DNA from: Candidatus Omnitrophota bacterium
Lineage (GTDB): Bacteria; Omnitrophota; Omnitrophia; Omnitrophales; JACROU01
DNA length: 64,000 bases
NCBI GenBank assembly: GCA_029261035.1
Contig: JAJDCD010000023.1
Coordinates: 558,001 to 622,000 of the forward strand
Direction of reading: 5' to 3'
Positions 34,516 to 43,018 of this stretch are shown piece by piece. Below the pieces are notes generated by a model. It searched no databases. It was given only the letters and a program-made list of their open reading frames with translations, and was not told the origin of the DNA. Numbering within the stretch: the stretch's first letter is position 1; each line of letters opens with the position of its first letter. The position numbers were made by a program, and so were the translations under genes.

Positions 34516-34800
34516 ATGTCAGGTGTGGAACTTATTCCTTATGCCATTAAAGGGGTCAACGGATTACTTTATCTCTCCATCATACTAGCATTCTATCGTT
34601 TGTTGAAAGGGCCTAGGCTGACGGACCGTGTTGTCGCCTTGGATTTTATCGCAACTATTGTGGTGGGTATTATTGGCTTATATACGATTGAAACAGGAGA
34701 GTTCTATTATTTAAAAGTCGCTATTGTTTTAGCGTTACTCATGTTTTTGGGGACCGTAGCGATGGCATTTTTTGTTGAGAAACGAGAGGACGATTTATAA
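34516..34800 (+). CDS. mrpF: Mrp antiporter subunit F
   Basis: A 94-residue subunit with three membrane segments. LLKGPRLTDRVVALDFIATIVVGIIGLY is the MnhF/MrpF (PF04066) motif, with the conserved R-x-x-D-R-x-x-A-L-D. It abuts mrpG, which starts on the base after its stop codon. Confidence 0.95.
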   Translation: MSGVELIPYAIKGVNGLLYLSIILAFYRLLKGPRLTDRVVALDFIATIVVGIIGLYTIETGEFYYLKVAIVLALLMFLGTVAMAFFVEKREDDL

Positions 34801-35169
34801 ATGGAATGGGTCACAATTGTTTGTTTATTGTTAGGCGGCTTTTTTTCTCTGATCGCTGCGATTGGTTTAGTTCGAATGCCGGATTTGTTTATGAGAATGC
34901 AGGCTGCTACGAAAGCGGGAACTTTGGCGGTCGGTGTGATTATGGTTGGGGTTTGCTTCTATCACCCTAATCTTAATGTGGTATTTAAAGCAGCTCTGAT
35001 TGTTTTATTTCTTTTTTTGACAGCGCCTGTAGCGGCACATTTAATAGCTAGAGCTTCTTATATTGTGGGTGTGGATATGTGGACTGGTTCTGTGGTGGAC
35101 GAACTTAAAGGGAAGTATGAGTTGAGAACCCATGAACTGAAAGGGGAGGAAAAGAAGGGTGAGAAATGA
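34801..35169 (+). CDS. mrpG: Mrp antiporter subunit G
   Basis: A 122-residue subunit with three membrane segments and a charged C-terminal tail. IAAIGLVRMPDLFMRMQAATKAGTLAVGVIMVG is the PhaG/MnhG (PF03334) signature. It completes the mrpABCDEFG operon. The last codons overlap an AAAGAAGGGTGAG purine run, and no terminator is evident before the next gene. Confidence 0.95.
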   Translation: MEWVTIVCLLLGGFFSLIAAIGLVRMPDLFMRMQAATKAGTLAVGVIMVGVCFYHPNLNVVFKAALIVLFLFLTAPVAAHLIARASYIVGVDMWTGSVVDELKGKYELRTHELKGEEKKGEK

Positions 35170-35270
35170 TCAAGGATTGTTTTATTCTTGTCGTAACTTA
35201 CAACCTGGTCTTGGTGTGGTACGATTATAAGTGGAGTATTAGCCTATAACGATTAATGAGGAGGTGTGTT

Positions 35271-35732
35271 ATGCAGAATTCGGTTAAGATTTTATCTGTT
35301 TTATTCTTATTTTTATTTGCTGCGTCAGTAGTGGTTCCAAGTGCTTATGCTAAGGGAGGCCATAAACATTCTCTGGAGCATAAATTTAATATGAAGGTGA
35401 AGTTTATTCTTCTTCATCAAGATGAGTTAAATATGTCTGATGAACAAGTTGAAGTTATCAAGAAAATTAAGATGGATTTAAAGAAAAGCATGATTAGACA
35501 AAAAGCAGAGATCGAAGGAATAATGGTCGATTTTTATTCTGCGTTGCATCAAGATCCTATTGATATTGAAGCCATTAATGCTCTGATTGATCAGAAGTAT
35601 GAAGTTAAGAAAATTAAGATGCGGGGCATTGTAGAGGCTATTACAAATATTAAAGGGAATATGAGTTCAGAACAGAGAGCTCAGTTTAAAGATATGTGGA
35701 TGGATTATAAGAAGAAACGCTGTTTTGGCTGA
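35271..35732 (+). CDS. Spy/CpxP-like periplasmic protein
   Basis: A 153-residue secreted, mostly helical protein. The signal peptide ends in SAYA (about residue 26), followed by KGGHKHSLEHKF. Residues 40-150 form long amphipathic helices with L-N-M-S-D-E-Q-V-E-V-I-K-K and N-M-S-S-E-Q-R-A-Q-F-K-D-M-W, the LTxxQ-like motifs of the Spy/CpxP/CnrR-type heavy-metal-resistance fold (PF13801). Such proteins are periplasmic chaperones or metal sensors. The ATG at 35271 follows GAGGAGGTG by 4 bases; an ATG five codons earlier lacks a site. It is about 100 bases past mrpG and could be on its own promoter. Confidence 0.78.
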   Translation: MQNSVKILSVLFLFLFAASVVVPSAYAKGGHKHSLEHKFNMKVKFILLHQDELNMSDEQVEVIKKIKMDLKKSMIRQKAEIEGIMVDFYSALHQDPIDIEAINALIDQKYEVKKIKMRGIVEAITNIKGNMSSEQRAQFKDMWMDYKKKRCFG

Positions 35733-35757
35733 TAAAGAGTTGTTTAAATTTAACGCT

Positions 35758-35857
35758 TGTCATTCCCGAGTGTTTTTGTCGGGAATCCAAAAGATATATG
35801 GATAGTTTGTAAGGGATTAGTTTTTTTGAGTTTTCTGGATCCCCGCCTGCGCGGGGA
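35758..35857. repeat. TCATTCCCG-type palindromic repeat
   Basis: TTGTCATTCCCGA with TCGGGAATCC forms one hairpin (about 35759-35787), and GGATCCCCGC with GCGCGGGGATA a second (about 35837-35858). Together they resemble a widely dispersed intergenic repeat module; a related copy with CATCCCCGA and TCGGGGATCC is at 49830. There is no gene in it. Confidence 0.6.
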
Positions 35858-35871
35858 TAAATTCACAATAT

Positions 35872-35900
35872 AACTTAGGGTAAATTTTTTACCCTAAGTT
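35872..35900 (-). terminator. Hairpin after rpmG
   Basis: A perfect 13-bp stem (35872-35884 with 35888-35900) of AACTTAGGGTAAA and its complement with a 3-base loop, 10 bases past the rpmG stop. The T-tail is poor on the minus strand. Confidence 0.65.
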
Positions 35901-35910
35901 ATTTGTTCAT

Positions 35911-36072
35911 TTATTTCTTCTCTTTATACAATACGTGTTTTCTGAGGCTTGGATCAAACTTTTTAAGCTCTAGTTTCTCAGTCGTATTTCTTTTATTTTT
36001 CTTTGTATAGTAGATATGATGACTTTCAGTGCTTTGAAGTTTCACCATAACTCTATTTCCTGGCTTAGCCAT
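35911..36072 (-). CDS. rpmG: 50S ribosomal protein L33
   Basis: A 53-residue ribosomal protein bL33: [19 protein letters not shown] at the start, then [19 protein letters not shown] and [14 protein letters not shown] at the end. It lacks the two Cys-x-x-Cys pairs of the zinc form, so it is the Cys-free type. AAAAGGAGTG lies just before the ATG. rpmG commonly precedes secE-nusG-rplK; here it stands alone, and no secE or tRNA-Trp is found on either side. Confidence 0.95.
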   Translation of the reverse strand: MAKPGNRVMVKLQSTESHHIYYTKKNKRNTTEKLELKKFDPSLRKHVLYKEKK

Positions 36073-36141
36073 AATACACTCCTTTTAATCTCATGAAAAC
36101 GGACCGGAAGTATACCAAAATAGGGCTCTGGGGTCAACTAT

Positions 36142-36281
36142 AGTGACTTTTCACTAGCCTGCGTCCCCGCAGAGCATGGTGGCTGTCACTATGATGAGGC
36201 CAATGAGACCAATTGCTTAGTTGGGTAGATTGGTGACAGTCACCATGGACCGCTGAAAGCGGCCTGATGACAGTCACCAGG
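36142..36281. repeat. Cluster of TGACAGTCACC hairpins
   Basis: This gene-free stretch holds several related palindromes: AGTGACTTTTCACT at 36142-36155; CATGGTGGCTGTCACTA at 36175-36191, which pairs (two wobbles) with TGGTGACAGTCACCATG at 36231-36247; CCGCTGAAAGCGG at 36250-36262; and CCTGATGACAGTCACCAGG at 36263-36281. The core TGACAGTCACC recurs directly and inverted. It resembles a REP-type palindromic cluster. Confidence 0.65.
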
Positions 36282-36348
36282 ATGATGGACGGATTTAAAG
36301 CCTTAAGGTATACTCTTGTTTCTAATACGGATAAGAAAAGGAGAATTT

Positions 36349-36984
36349 ATGAGTACGGATGTTTTGGACCAGCAAGAAGTCTCCCAAAATAGGGAGTTGT
36401 TAAGAGAAAAGACCTTAGAACAGGCCAAAAGCCATAAGGCTTCATGGATCAAACTAGGACAATATTTATACTCGATTTATAAAGATAAGGTTTATAAAGA
36501 ATGGGGTTATTTGAGCTTTGACGGCTATTGCGGTAAAGAACTTGGGATTAGGCAGAACACCGCTTCGAAATTGTTGAAATCCTACTATTATTTAGAAAAG
36601 AAAGAACCGATGTTGGCTAAAGAGGATGAATCTGGAGAGAGATCTCCTTCGGAACTTCCTAATTATGAATCTGTTAACATACTTCGTTTAGCCGCAAACA
36701 ACAAAAAATTAACAGAGGAAGATGTTCAGGAGATTAGAGAGAGCGTGATCGAGAGATCTTCAGAGCCTAAAGAAGTGCGAGCTCAAGTTAAAAAAATATT
36801 GGAAGTTAGAGATGATCGTGATCCAACAGAAATTCGCTCTCAGAGAAGAAATTCTACAATTAAACGATTGTCTTCTATGTTGAATAATGCTGTAAATGAG
36901 TTAGGCCAAGATGGCTTAGTTCCTGAGTATTTGTTAAAGCAAATGAAAGAATTAGTTGAAAAACTAAATGATCAAGTAGAGTAA
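36349..36984 (+). CDS. Uncharacterised helical, possibly DNA-binding protein
   Basis: A 211-residue soluble, highly charged and mostly helical protein. Residues 25-85 read as a compact helical domain (SWIKLGQYLYSIYKDKVYK, then GYCGKELGIRQNTASKLLKSY) whose last part looks like a helix-turn-helix. Residues 100-145 hold LPNYESVNILRLAANNKK and a charged helix, and the end (NNAVNELGQDGLVPEYLLKQMKELVEKL) is probably coiled-coil. I recognise no named family. The ATG at 36349 follows AAAAGGAG by 5 bases. It precedes the Trm112-like gene by 16 bases and is probably cotranscribed. A transcription or replication-linked role is only a guess. Confidence 0.55.
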   Translation: MSTDVLDQQEVSQNRELLREKTLEQAKSHKASWIKLGQYLYSIYKDKVYKEWGYLSFDGYCGKELGIRQNTASKLLKSYYYLEKKEPMLAKEDESGERSPSELPNYESVNILRLAANNKKLTEEDVQEIRESVIERSSEPKEVRAQVKKILEVRDDRDPTEIRSQRRNSTIKRLSSMLNNAVNELGQDGLVPEYLLKQMKELVEKLNDQVE

Positions 36985-37000
36985 TAAAGGAGAATAAATT

Positions 37001-37243
37001 ATGGAACAAGAATTTTTAGATATTCTTTGTTGTCCCGAAACAAAACAAAAGTTAAAGTTGGTAGGGGATGATCTTGTAGTATCGATCAATCAAAAAATTG
37101 AAAATAAAGAACTAAAATCTCGAGATGGTGAAGTTGTGGAAGAGAAGTTAGACGCGGGTTTAATTCGAGAAGATCAAAAATTTATCTATCCCATTAGAAA
37201 TGAAATTCCTGTCATGCTAATGGATCAATCTATTCCGGTATAA
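37001..37243 (+). CDS. Trm112-like small protein
   Basis: An 80-residue member of the Trm112p-like family (PF03966, UPF0434). It begins with LDILCCPETKQKLKLVGD and ends with IYPIRNEIPVMLMDQSIPV, the standard start and end blocks. Only one half of the zinc ribbon (CCPE) is present, as in the UPF0434 group. Trm112 proteins activate methyltransferases in eukaryotes and archaea; the bacterial role is unclear. AAAGGAG precedes the ATG, and a terminator follows. Confidence 0.85.
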   Translation: MEQEFLDILCCPETKQKLKLVGDDLVVSINQKIENKELKSRDGEVVEEKLDAGLIREDQKFIYPIRNEIPVMLMDQSIPV

Positions 37244-37253
37244 TTTTAGACAT

Positions 37254-37288
37254 AAAAAAAGCGCCTAGCAGTTGCCAGGCGCTTTTTT
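37254..37288. terminator. Bidirectional Rho-independent terminator
   Basis: AAAAAAGCGCCT (about 37255-37266) pairs with AGGCGCTTTTTT (37277-37288) around a 10-base loop. It lies between the convergent Trm112-like and peroxiredoxin genes and serves both. Confidence 0.93.
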
Positions 37289-37301
37289 CTTTTAGTAACT
37301 C

Positions 37302-37853
37302 TTACCCTTTTCCTAATGTTTTTTCGCCTGGCTTCCATCCACACTGAGTAAGCTCGCCTGTTTGGGCTGCTTGAAGTGTTCGTAGTGTTTCTTCTACATT
37401 TCTTCCTACAGGAAGGTCGTTAACGACTGCAGATTTAACATTGCCATCTGGGTCAATGATAAATGTGCCGCGAAGAGCAATTCCTTTATCATCAATAAGA
37501 ACGCCATAACTTTTTGAAATAGCGTGATTGGTATCAGCAAGCATTGGGAATTCTACTTTTCCAAGAGCGCCTTCTTCTGCCCATGCTTTGTGTGAGAAAA
37601 CACTGTCGGTGCTCACAGAAACAACTTCTGCATTTGCGTCACGGAATTGACTAACGCTGTTGCTGAAAGATTGAATTTCTGTTGGGCATACGAAAGTAAA
37701 GTCTAATGGATAGAAAAACAAAACGACCCATTTTCCTTTATAATCAGAAAGACTGATATCTTTGAAGCTACCATCAGGCAAATAAGCTTGACCTGAGAAG
37801 TTAGGAGCAGATGCCCCTACTTTGACTTGAGATAATTCACATACTTCACTCAT
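37302..37853 (-). CDS. 2-Cys peroxiredoxin, AhpC type
   Basis: A 183-residue typical 2-Cys peroxiredoxin that reduces hydrogen peroxide and organic peroxides. The peroxidatic Cys is Cys56 in FYPLDFTFVCPTEI, the resolving Cys is in LTQCGWKPGEKTL near residue 172, and GTFIIDPDGNV and DLPVGRNVEETLR are in place. No AhpF or dedicated reductase adjoins, so thioredoxin is the likely reductant. AAGGAGAAA precedes the ATG. It is monocistronic and shares its terminator with the convergent gene. Confidence 0.95.
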   Translation of the reverse strand: MSEVCELSQVKVGASAPNFSGQAYLPDGSFKDISLSDYKGKWVVLFFYPLDFTFVCPTEIQSFSNSVSQFRDANAEVVSVSTDSVFSHKAWAEEGALGKVEFPMLADTNHAISKSYGVLIDDKGIALRGTFIIDPDGNVKSAVVNDLPVGRNVEETLRTLQAAQTGELTQCGWKPGEKTLGKG

Positions 37854-38061
37854 TTTGACTTTCTCCTTCTAGTGCATTAACAGTTAAATTCTATATATTT
37901 GACTATGATCGCAAAAATTCTATAATTAGTCCAATCTATTATTGATATAGAGAGATCTTTAATTGTAAGCTTACTTATTTTTTACACCTATAATGTGAGT
38001 TAAAGCGTAAAATAAGTTTTTTGATGTTGTGGTCTAACCCTATTAGAGGCAAAGAAGTATT

Positions 38062-38754
38062 ATGGCTAAGAATACAATTCTTGTTATAGAGGACGAGAAA
38101 AACATCCAGGAGCTAGTAAAATACAACCTTGAGCAAGAGGGGTATAAAGTTCTGACGGCGGATAAGGGAGATGAAGGATTGGTTTTGGCTATTAAAAAAA
38201 AGCCAGATCTTATCGTTTTGGATTTAATGCTTCCTGAGATGGATGGAACAGAGATTTGTAAGGCGTTAAAAAGAAATAATCTGACAGCACATATGGCTAT
38301 TATTATGCTGACAGCAAAAAGTGAAGAGTTGGATAAAGTTTTAGGTTTAGAACTTGGCGCAGATGACTATGTGACCAAGCCGTTTAGTCCTAGAGAACTT
38401 GTGGCTCGAGTAAAAGCGGTTCTTAGAAGAGGGAAGAGTTCATCAAAAGAGAATTTTTTGTGTGTGGGAAATTTGCAAATAGATGATGAGAAACATAAGG
38501 TTCTTTTAAAGCAAAAAGAGATTACTCTAACTTCAAAAGAGTATGATTTGCTTTTGTGTTTGATGCAAGCAGGTGGCCGTGTTTTAAGTAGGGAGTTTTT
38601 GCTTGAAAATGTTTGGGGTTATGAACAGTCTGTTAATATTGAAACACGCACAGTTGATATGCATGTTGGGCAGTTAAGAAAAAAATTGAAGTCGGAGTCG
38701 GACCGTATTATTACTGTTAAGAATGTAGGTTATCGTTTTGACACAGAAAGTTAA
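38062..38754 (+). CDS. phoB: Phosphate-regulon response regulator
   Basis: A 230-residue OmpR/PhoB-class regulator. The receiver domain (residues 5-118) has the acidic pair EDE, phospho-acceptor Asp54 in LIVLDLMLPEMDG, and Lys in VTKPFSPREL. The C-terminal winged-helix domain (about 135-228) ends with RTVDMHVGQLRKKL and VKNVGYRFD. It is followed after two bases by the histidine kinase and precedes the porin and pst genes, which identifies it as PhoB rather than another family member. Confidence 0.93.
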   Translation: MAKNTILVIEDEKNIQELVKYNLEQEGYKVLTADKGDEGLVLAIKKKPDLIVLDLMLPEMDGTEICKALKRNNLTAHMAIIMLTAKSEELDKVLGLELGADDYVTKPFSPRELVARVKAVLRRGKSSSKENFLCVGNLQIDDEKHKVLLKQKEITLTSKEYDLLLCLMQAGGRVLSREFLLENVWGYEQSVNIETRTVDMHVGQLRKKLKSESDRIITVKNVGYRFDTES

Positions 38755-38756
38755 TT

Positions 38757-40526
38757 ATGAGCTTCTTTAGCTTTAATCGATTTGGAAATCGGCTAACCTT
38801 CCTTTTTTCACTTATCTTTATATTGTTGCTTTTAGGAATTAGTTTCTTTGTTTCTCGTGTTATTGAAACAAAGATGTTATCTCAAGTGGAAGCTTCTTTA
38901 TTAGCAAAAGCAAAGTTGGTGGAAAATCAAATTCCAACCTCAGACACTCCTTCCGAAGGGGTTCAGGACAAAGTGAAACATATTGCTACCCAAACTCAGT
39001 CTCGAATCACAGTGATTGATATTAGTGGAAAGGTGATTGCGGACTCTATGAGAGATTTATCTCAAGTTAAAGAAATGGATAATCATCGGTGGAGGCCTGA
39101 AGTGCGGTCTGCTATAGAAGGGCGGGTAGGTTCGAGCATTCGATTTAGTCAAACATTACAAATGAAAATGTTTTATGTGGCTGTCCCTATGTTTAAAGGG
39201 GGAGATGTGGAACGCGTATTGCGTATTACTCTGGGGTTAGACAAATTAAATGAGATTTTGTCTTCTGTAAGAAAGCCTATTTTGATTGGACTTATTTTTG
39301 GAGTGTTTGTGGTTCTTGTCATGGGGTTTACTGTTGGAGCATCTATTAGAAAGCGAGTTGAAGAGATGACATTGGCGGCAACCCGTTATGCCAAAGGGGA
39401 TTTAAGTCAGAAGATCATGGTTCAAGGAAGTGATGAGCTTAATGTGTTGGCGGATACCATGAATAAAATGGCTCATATTTTAACAAAACGAATTTCTGAA
39501 ATAGAAAATGAACGCTCTAAACTATCCGCGATTTTGGATAATATGACCGAAGGGGTTATTGCTGTTAATTCTCAAAGAAGACTTGTCTTGATGAATCAGA
39601 GTGCAAAAAATATATTCGGTATATCTCAGTCGGACATTTTGGCTAAGCCGTTGCTCGAGATTGTTAAGAATCAACTCATTGATCAGATTGTTGAAAAATC
39701 TATTGCTCAATCAAAAACGATTAGCAAAGAGATTGAAATGAACTATCCCGAAAACAAAATCTTAAAGGCAAATGCAGTAGGTATGCAAGAAGTGGGCAGA
39801 GAGGTTAGTAGCATCTTAGTTATTTATGATGTGACAGAGCTCCGCCGCCTTGAGATGGTTCGAAGTGAGTTTGTGGCTAATGTATCTCATGAATTAAAAA
39901 CTCCGTTAACTTCGATCAAAGGTTTTATAGAAACTCTTTTAGGAGGAGCGTTAGAAGACAAAGAACAGAGTCGAAAATTTTTACAAATGATGGACGAAGA
40001 TACAAAGCGATTAGCTCGATTGATTGACGATATTTTAAAATTATCTAATATTGAGTCAAAAGAAGATGATTTAAATTTAAAGCATCTCAATTTAAAACAA
40101 TTGGTTTCCAGCGTTGTTGAAATTTTGGAACCTCAGTCCAAAGAAAAAAAGATTTCAATTCGAAACCAAATCCCAGATATTCAAGTTCAGGCCGACGAAG
40201 ATAAATTGAGACAGGTTTTTTTGAATTTGATTGATAATGCAATTAAGTTTAATTCCGAAGGAGGTTTTGTTACTTTGGATATAAATGAAATACCAGGTTA
40301 TTATGAAATTTCCATTACAGATACGGGGTTGGGGATTCCTTCTGAAGCAACCTCGAGGGTGTTTGAACGGTTCTTTCGAGTTGATAAAGCTCGCTCTCGT
40401 GAAATGGGAGGTACCGGCTTGGGACTTTCTATAGTCAAACATATTGTCGAGAACCATGGAGGGTCTGTCTCTTGTAATTCCTCTATAGGAGAGGGTGCGA
40501 CCTTTTATTTCACCTTACCTAAATAA
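38757..40526 (+). CDS. phoR: Phosphate-regulon sensor histidine kinase
   Basis: A 589-residue sensor kinase. Two membrane segments (about residues 12-31 and 174-195) enclose an extracytoplasmic sensor region of 140 residues. HAMP follows at about 196-250, PAS at 255-360, then HisKA with His378 in VANVSHELKTPLTS, and the HATPase with DNAIKF, GLGIPSEATSRVF and GTGLGLSIVKH. The large extracytoplasmic domain is unlike E. coli PhoR, which has almost none, but usual in Gram-positive PhoR and some other phyla. It signals to PhoB. Confidence 0.93.
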   Translation: MSFFSFNRFGNRLTFLFSLIFILLLLGISFFVSRVIETKMLSQVEASLLAKAKLVENQIPTSDTPSEGVQDKVKHIATQTQSRITVIDISGKVIADSMRDLSQVKEMDNHRWRPEVRSAIEGRVGSSIRFSQTLQMKMFYVAVPMFKGGDVERVLRITLGLDKLNEILSSVRKPILIGLIFGVFVVLVMGFTVGASIRKRVEEMTLAATRYAKGDLSQKIMVQGSDELNVLADTMNKMAHILTKRISEIENERSKLSAILDNMTEGVIAVNSQRRLVLMNQSAKNIFGISQSDILAKPLLEIVKNQLIDQIVEKSIAQSKTISKEIEMNYPENKILKANAVGMQEVGREVSSILVIYDVTELRRLEMVRSEFVANVSHELKTPLTSIKGFIETLLGGALEDKEQSRKFLQMMDEDTKRLARLIDDILKLSNIESKEDDLNLKHLNLKQLVSSVVEILEPQSKEKKISIRNQIPDIQVQADEDKLRQVFLNLIDNAIKFNSEGGFVTLDINEIPGYYEISITDTGLGIPSEATSRVFERFFRVDKARSREMGGTGLGLSIVKHIVENHGGSVSCNSSIGEGATFYFTLPK

Positions 40527-40535
40527 AACCCTTCT

Positions 40536-40564
40536 TTTACCACTTTACATACAATTTACTTTAC
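40536..40564 (+). promoter_or_regulatory. Candidate PhoB-binding repeats upstream of the porin gene
   Basis: TTTAC occurs at 40536, 40544, 40555 and 40560, including two copies exactly 11 bases apart, the repeat period of known Pho boxes. The stretch is in the only sizeable gap between phoR and the porin-pst genes. The sequence differs from the E. coli consensus, so it is a suggestion. Confidence 0.4.
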
Positions 40565-40655
40565 CCTCAATTAGTTCAAACATACTCCTAATATACTTTT
40601 ACTCATCAACAAAACTTTATATCAATTCCAAGTAACGAACGAAGGGAAATTAAAC

Positions 40656-42059
40656 ATGAAAATGAAACTGTTTATAGCAGGAATGCTCGTTTTTGTATTC
40701 GGAACTTCTTCAACTGTTTTTGCAGGCGGAGCTGAGCCAGCTGGCTTTGAAGCAATGCAAAAGCAATTACAAGAGTTGAAATCTATTATCGAATTACAAA
40801 ACAAAAAAATTGGCCAGTTAGAAAAAAAACAGAATGCCATACGTATTAACGGAGCGGGAGGTATTGAAGCCGTCGGGATCTCTGACGAAGAATTTAAAGA
40901 AAAGTTCGACCAAAACTTAAAGGGAAAAATCGGCAAGTCAGATAAATGGCTTAAAGATTTAAACTTTAAAGCAGATTACCGTTTGCGTTATGAAGCTTTT
41001 GACTTTACTAGCGGATCTCCAGCAGAGTCGAATGCACGTAATCGTTTTCGTATGCGTTTACGTTATGGTTGGGAGAAAAAGTTTAGCCCAGATATGAAAG
41101 TGGGCTTTTTTCTTTCTTCTGGAGGAACGACAGATCCAACTTCTACCAACGCCACTTTAGATACGAACTTCACTTTTAAATCTACTGTGATCGAGCGCGC
41201 CTATGTACTTTATACGCCAGGTTGGGCGGAAAAAGGTGTGATTGATAAGTTAACCATTGGAGCTGGTAAATTTAAAAACCCATTCGAAAAAGGCTCTTCA
41301 AAAATGATTTGGGACCGAGATGTTCGTCCAGAAGGTGCCTATCAAAAATTTGATTTTGATTTCTACGATGGAGATAACGTGGATCTAGGTGGTTGGTTAA
41401 CCTTTGGTCAATTTGTGCTGGACGAAGATGGTTCGTCTCAAGGTGATGCAGAGCTGTATGCATTTCAGGCAGGTGTGAATACCGTTTTTTATACACCTTT
41501 CTTTGAGCGTCCTGCAGATTTAAACCTTTCAACATCTTGGTATAACTACAACGATTATGCCGAAGCTGGTAATTTTGGTACGTTAGCTCGAGGGAACCCT
41601 AATATCGATGGTGTAGCGGCTTCTTTAGATGCGAATGACTTTTCAGTGATTGAAGGTTATGCAGACTTAACCGTTTATCCTTATGGAAAACCTCTTAAGT
41701 TCTATTTTGATTTTGCTCATAACCTTGTGGAAAATGCACCTGACTCATCTGCTGGAGGACAAAACATTGCTTGGGCTTTAGGAGCTAAGCTGGGTAAGGC
41801 AGCGAAAAAAGGAGACTGGCAGGTTGGAGCCGATTACCGCTACATTGAGGCAAATTCTGTTGTTGGAGCATTTAATGACAGTGACTTTGGTTTAGGGCAT
41901 GCAGATAAACGTGGTAGCTCGATCTTTGCTAAGTATAAATTAACGGATGACCTTACTTTAGCGGGGACTGCATTTTTTGTAAACAACATTACAGCTGGAA
42001 CTTTATTAAGAGATGAAGAACAGCGAAGATTTCAATTAGACCTTGTTTGGAAATTCTAA
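40656..42059 (+). CDS. Putative porin, probably phosphate-related
   Basis: A 467-residue outer-membrane porin. The signal peptide ends VFAGG (about residue 23). A short coiled coil with EAMQKQLQELKSIIELQ (residues about 29-62) follows, as in many trimeric porins. The barrel starts at about residue 104 (FKADYRLRYEAF, then RNRFRMRLRYG) and ends FQLDLVWKF with a terminal Phe. The order is like putative-porin and OprP/OprO families. Its place between phoR and pstS indicates phosphate uptake across the outer membrane, an inference from context. Two adjoining segments, ARNRFRMRLRYG and WRDRD-like strands, supply Arg/Lys lining residues. Confidence 0.85.
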   Translation: MKMKLFIAGMLVFVFGTSSTVFAGGAEPAGFEAMQKQLQELKSIIELQNKKIGQLEKKQNAIRINGAGGIEAVGISDEEFKEKFDQNLKGKIGKSDKWLKDLNFKADYRLRYEAFDFTSGSPAESNARNRFRMRLRYGWEKKFSPDMKVGFFLSSGGTTDPTSTNATLDTNFTFKSTVIERAYVLYTPGWAEKGVIDKLTIGAGKFKNPFEKGSSKMIWDRDVRPEGAYQKFDFDFYDGDNVDLGGWLTFGQFVLDEDGSSQGDAELYAFQAGVNTVFYTPFFERPADLNLSTSWYNYNDYAEAGNFGTLARGNPNIDGVAASLDANDFSVIEGYADLTVYPYGKPLKFYFDFAHNLVENAPDSSAGGQNIAWALGAKLGKAAKKGDWQVGADYRYIEANSVVGAFNDSDFGLGHADKRGSSIFAKYKLTDDLTLAGTAFFVNNITAGTLLRDEEQRRFQLDLVWKF

Positions 42060-42091
42060 TTTTTTAAATAACTAGTGAAAAGGAGATAGAT

Positions 42092-42952
42092 ATGAAATTA
42101 AAAATAATAGCGGTTTTAGCTTTGGTGGTGATGATAGCTTCACCCTCCGCTTTTGCAGAAAGAAATATTACAGTGAAGGGTTCGGACACCCTGGTGGTTC
42201 TTGGACAACGTTGGGCTGAAGAATATATGAAGCAAAACCCAGAAGTAAGCATTCAAGTTACTGGCGGTGGTTCTGGGACAGGTATTGCCGCATTAATTAA
42301 TGGGACAACAGATGTTGCTAATGCAAGTCGTGGGATTAAGGGGAAGGAAATTACTAAAGCTAAAAAAAATGGTTACTATCCGGAAGAATTTAAAGTAGCG
42401 ATGGATAGTCTTGCGGTTGTTCTTCATAAAGATAATCCGATTGATTCTCTTTCTATGAAAGAGTTAATGGGGATTTATACTGGAAGAATTAATAATTGGA
42501 AAGAAGTGGGCGGGGAAGATAAGCCTATTTTAAGATATTGTCGTGAAGCAAACAGCGGAACCTATGTTTTCTTTAATGAAACCGTATTGAAGAAACAAGA
42601 CTATGCTGCTGATTGTCAGACGGTTCCAGGAACAAGTGCTGTTGCGAATGCAGTGTCTAAAGACACTGCTGGAATTGGTTATGGTGGGGTGGCTTATTTC
42701 TTGACTCAGTCAAACACGAAAGTTGTTGCTGTTAGTAAAACGCAGGAAACGGAAGCGGTGAGCCCTGTAAAATCTAATGGTAAAGTGGACTATGAAGCGG
42801 CTACTTCTGGGAAATATCCCATTGCGCGCTATTTGTTCATGTATACGGCGTTGAAACCTAAAGGGGAAATTAATGAGTATCTCCAGTGGATTTTAAGTCC
42901 TGATGGACAAAAAATTGTTGAGATGGTTGGGTATGTTCCTTTAACTTCTTAA
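42092..42952 (+). CDS. pstS: Phosphate ABC transporter, substrate-binding protein
   Basis: A 286-residue periplasmic phosphate-binding protein. The signal peptide ends SAFA (residue 22). Ligand contacts are in VKGSDTLV, VTGGGSGTGIAALINGTTD, and YCREANSGTYVFF with GTSAVANAVSKD. Length and order fit the PstS type of phylum-diverse bacteria (no lipobox). AAAAGGAG precedes the ATG. It is separated from pstC by a hairpin that may lower expression of the downstream genes, as is common because the binding protein is needed in excess. Confidence 0.95.
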   Translation: MKLKIIAVLALVVMIASPSAFAERNITVKGSDTLVVLGQRWAEEYMKQNPEVSIQVTGGGSGTGIAALINGTTDVANASRGIKGKEITKAKKNGYYPEEFKVAMDSLAVVLHKDNPIDSLSMKELMGIYTGRINNWKEVGGEDKPILRYCREANSGTYVFFNETVLKKQDYAADCQTVPGTSAVANAVSKDTAGIGYGGVAYFLTQSNTKVVAVSKTQETEAVSPVKSNGKVDYEAATSGKYPIARYLFMYTALKPKGEINEYLQWILSPDGQKIVEMVGYVPLTS

Positions 42953-43018
42953 TGAAGCTGAAGGAATAATTTTTGTTATCAATTTTTTAAGAAGTGTTTA
43001 AGTTGTTAAAATGTGTAA

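Noticed and set aside
36142-36281. Possible CRISPR array
   Set aside because: Repeats are few, unevenly spaced and in both orientations, there are no uniform spacers and no cas genes.
36073-36348. tRNA gene near rpmG
   Set aside because: No cloverleaf, T-loop TTCGA or acceptor complement can be found there; the structure is only the palindrome cluster.
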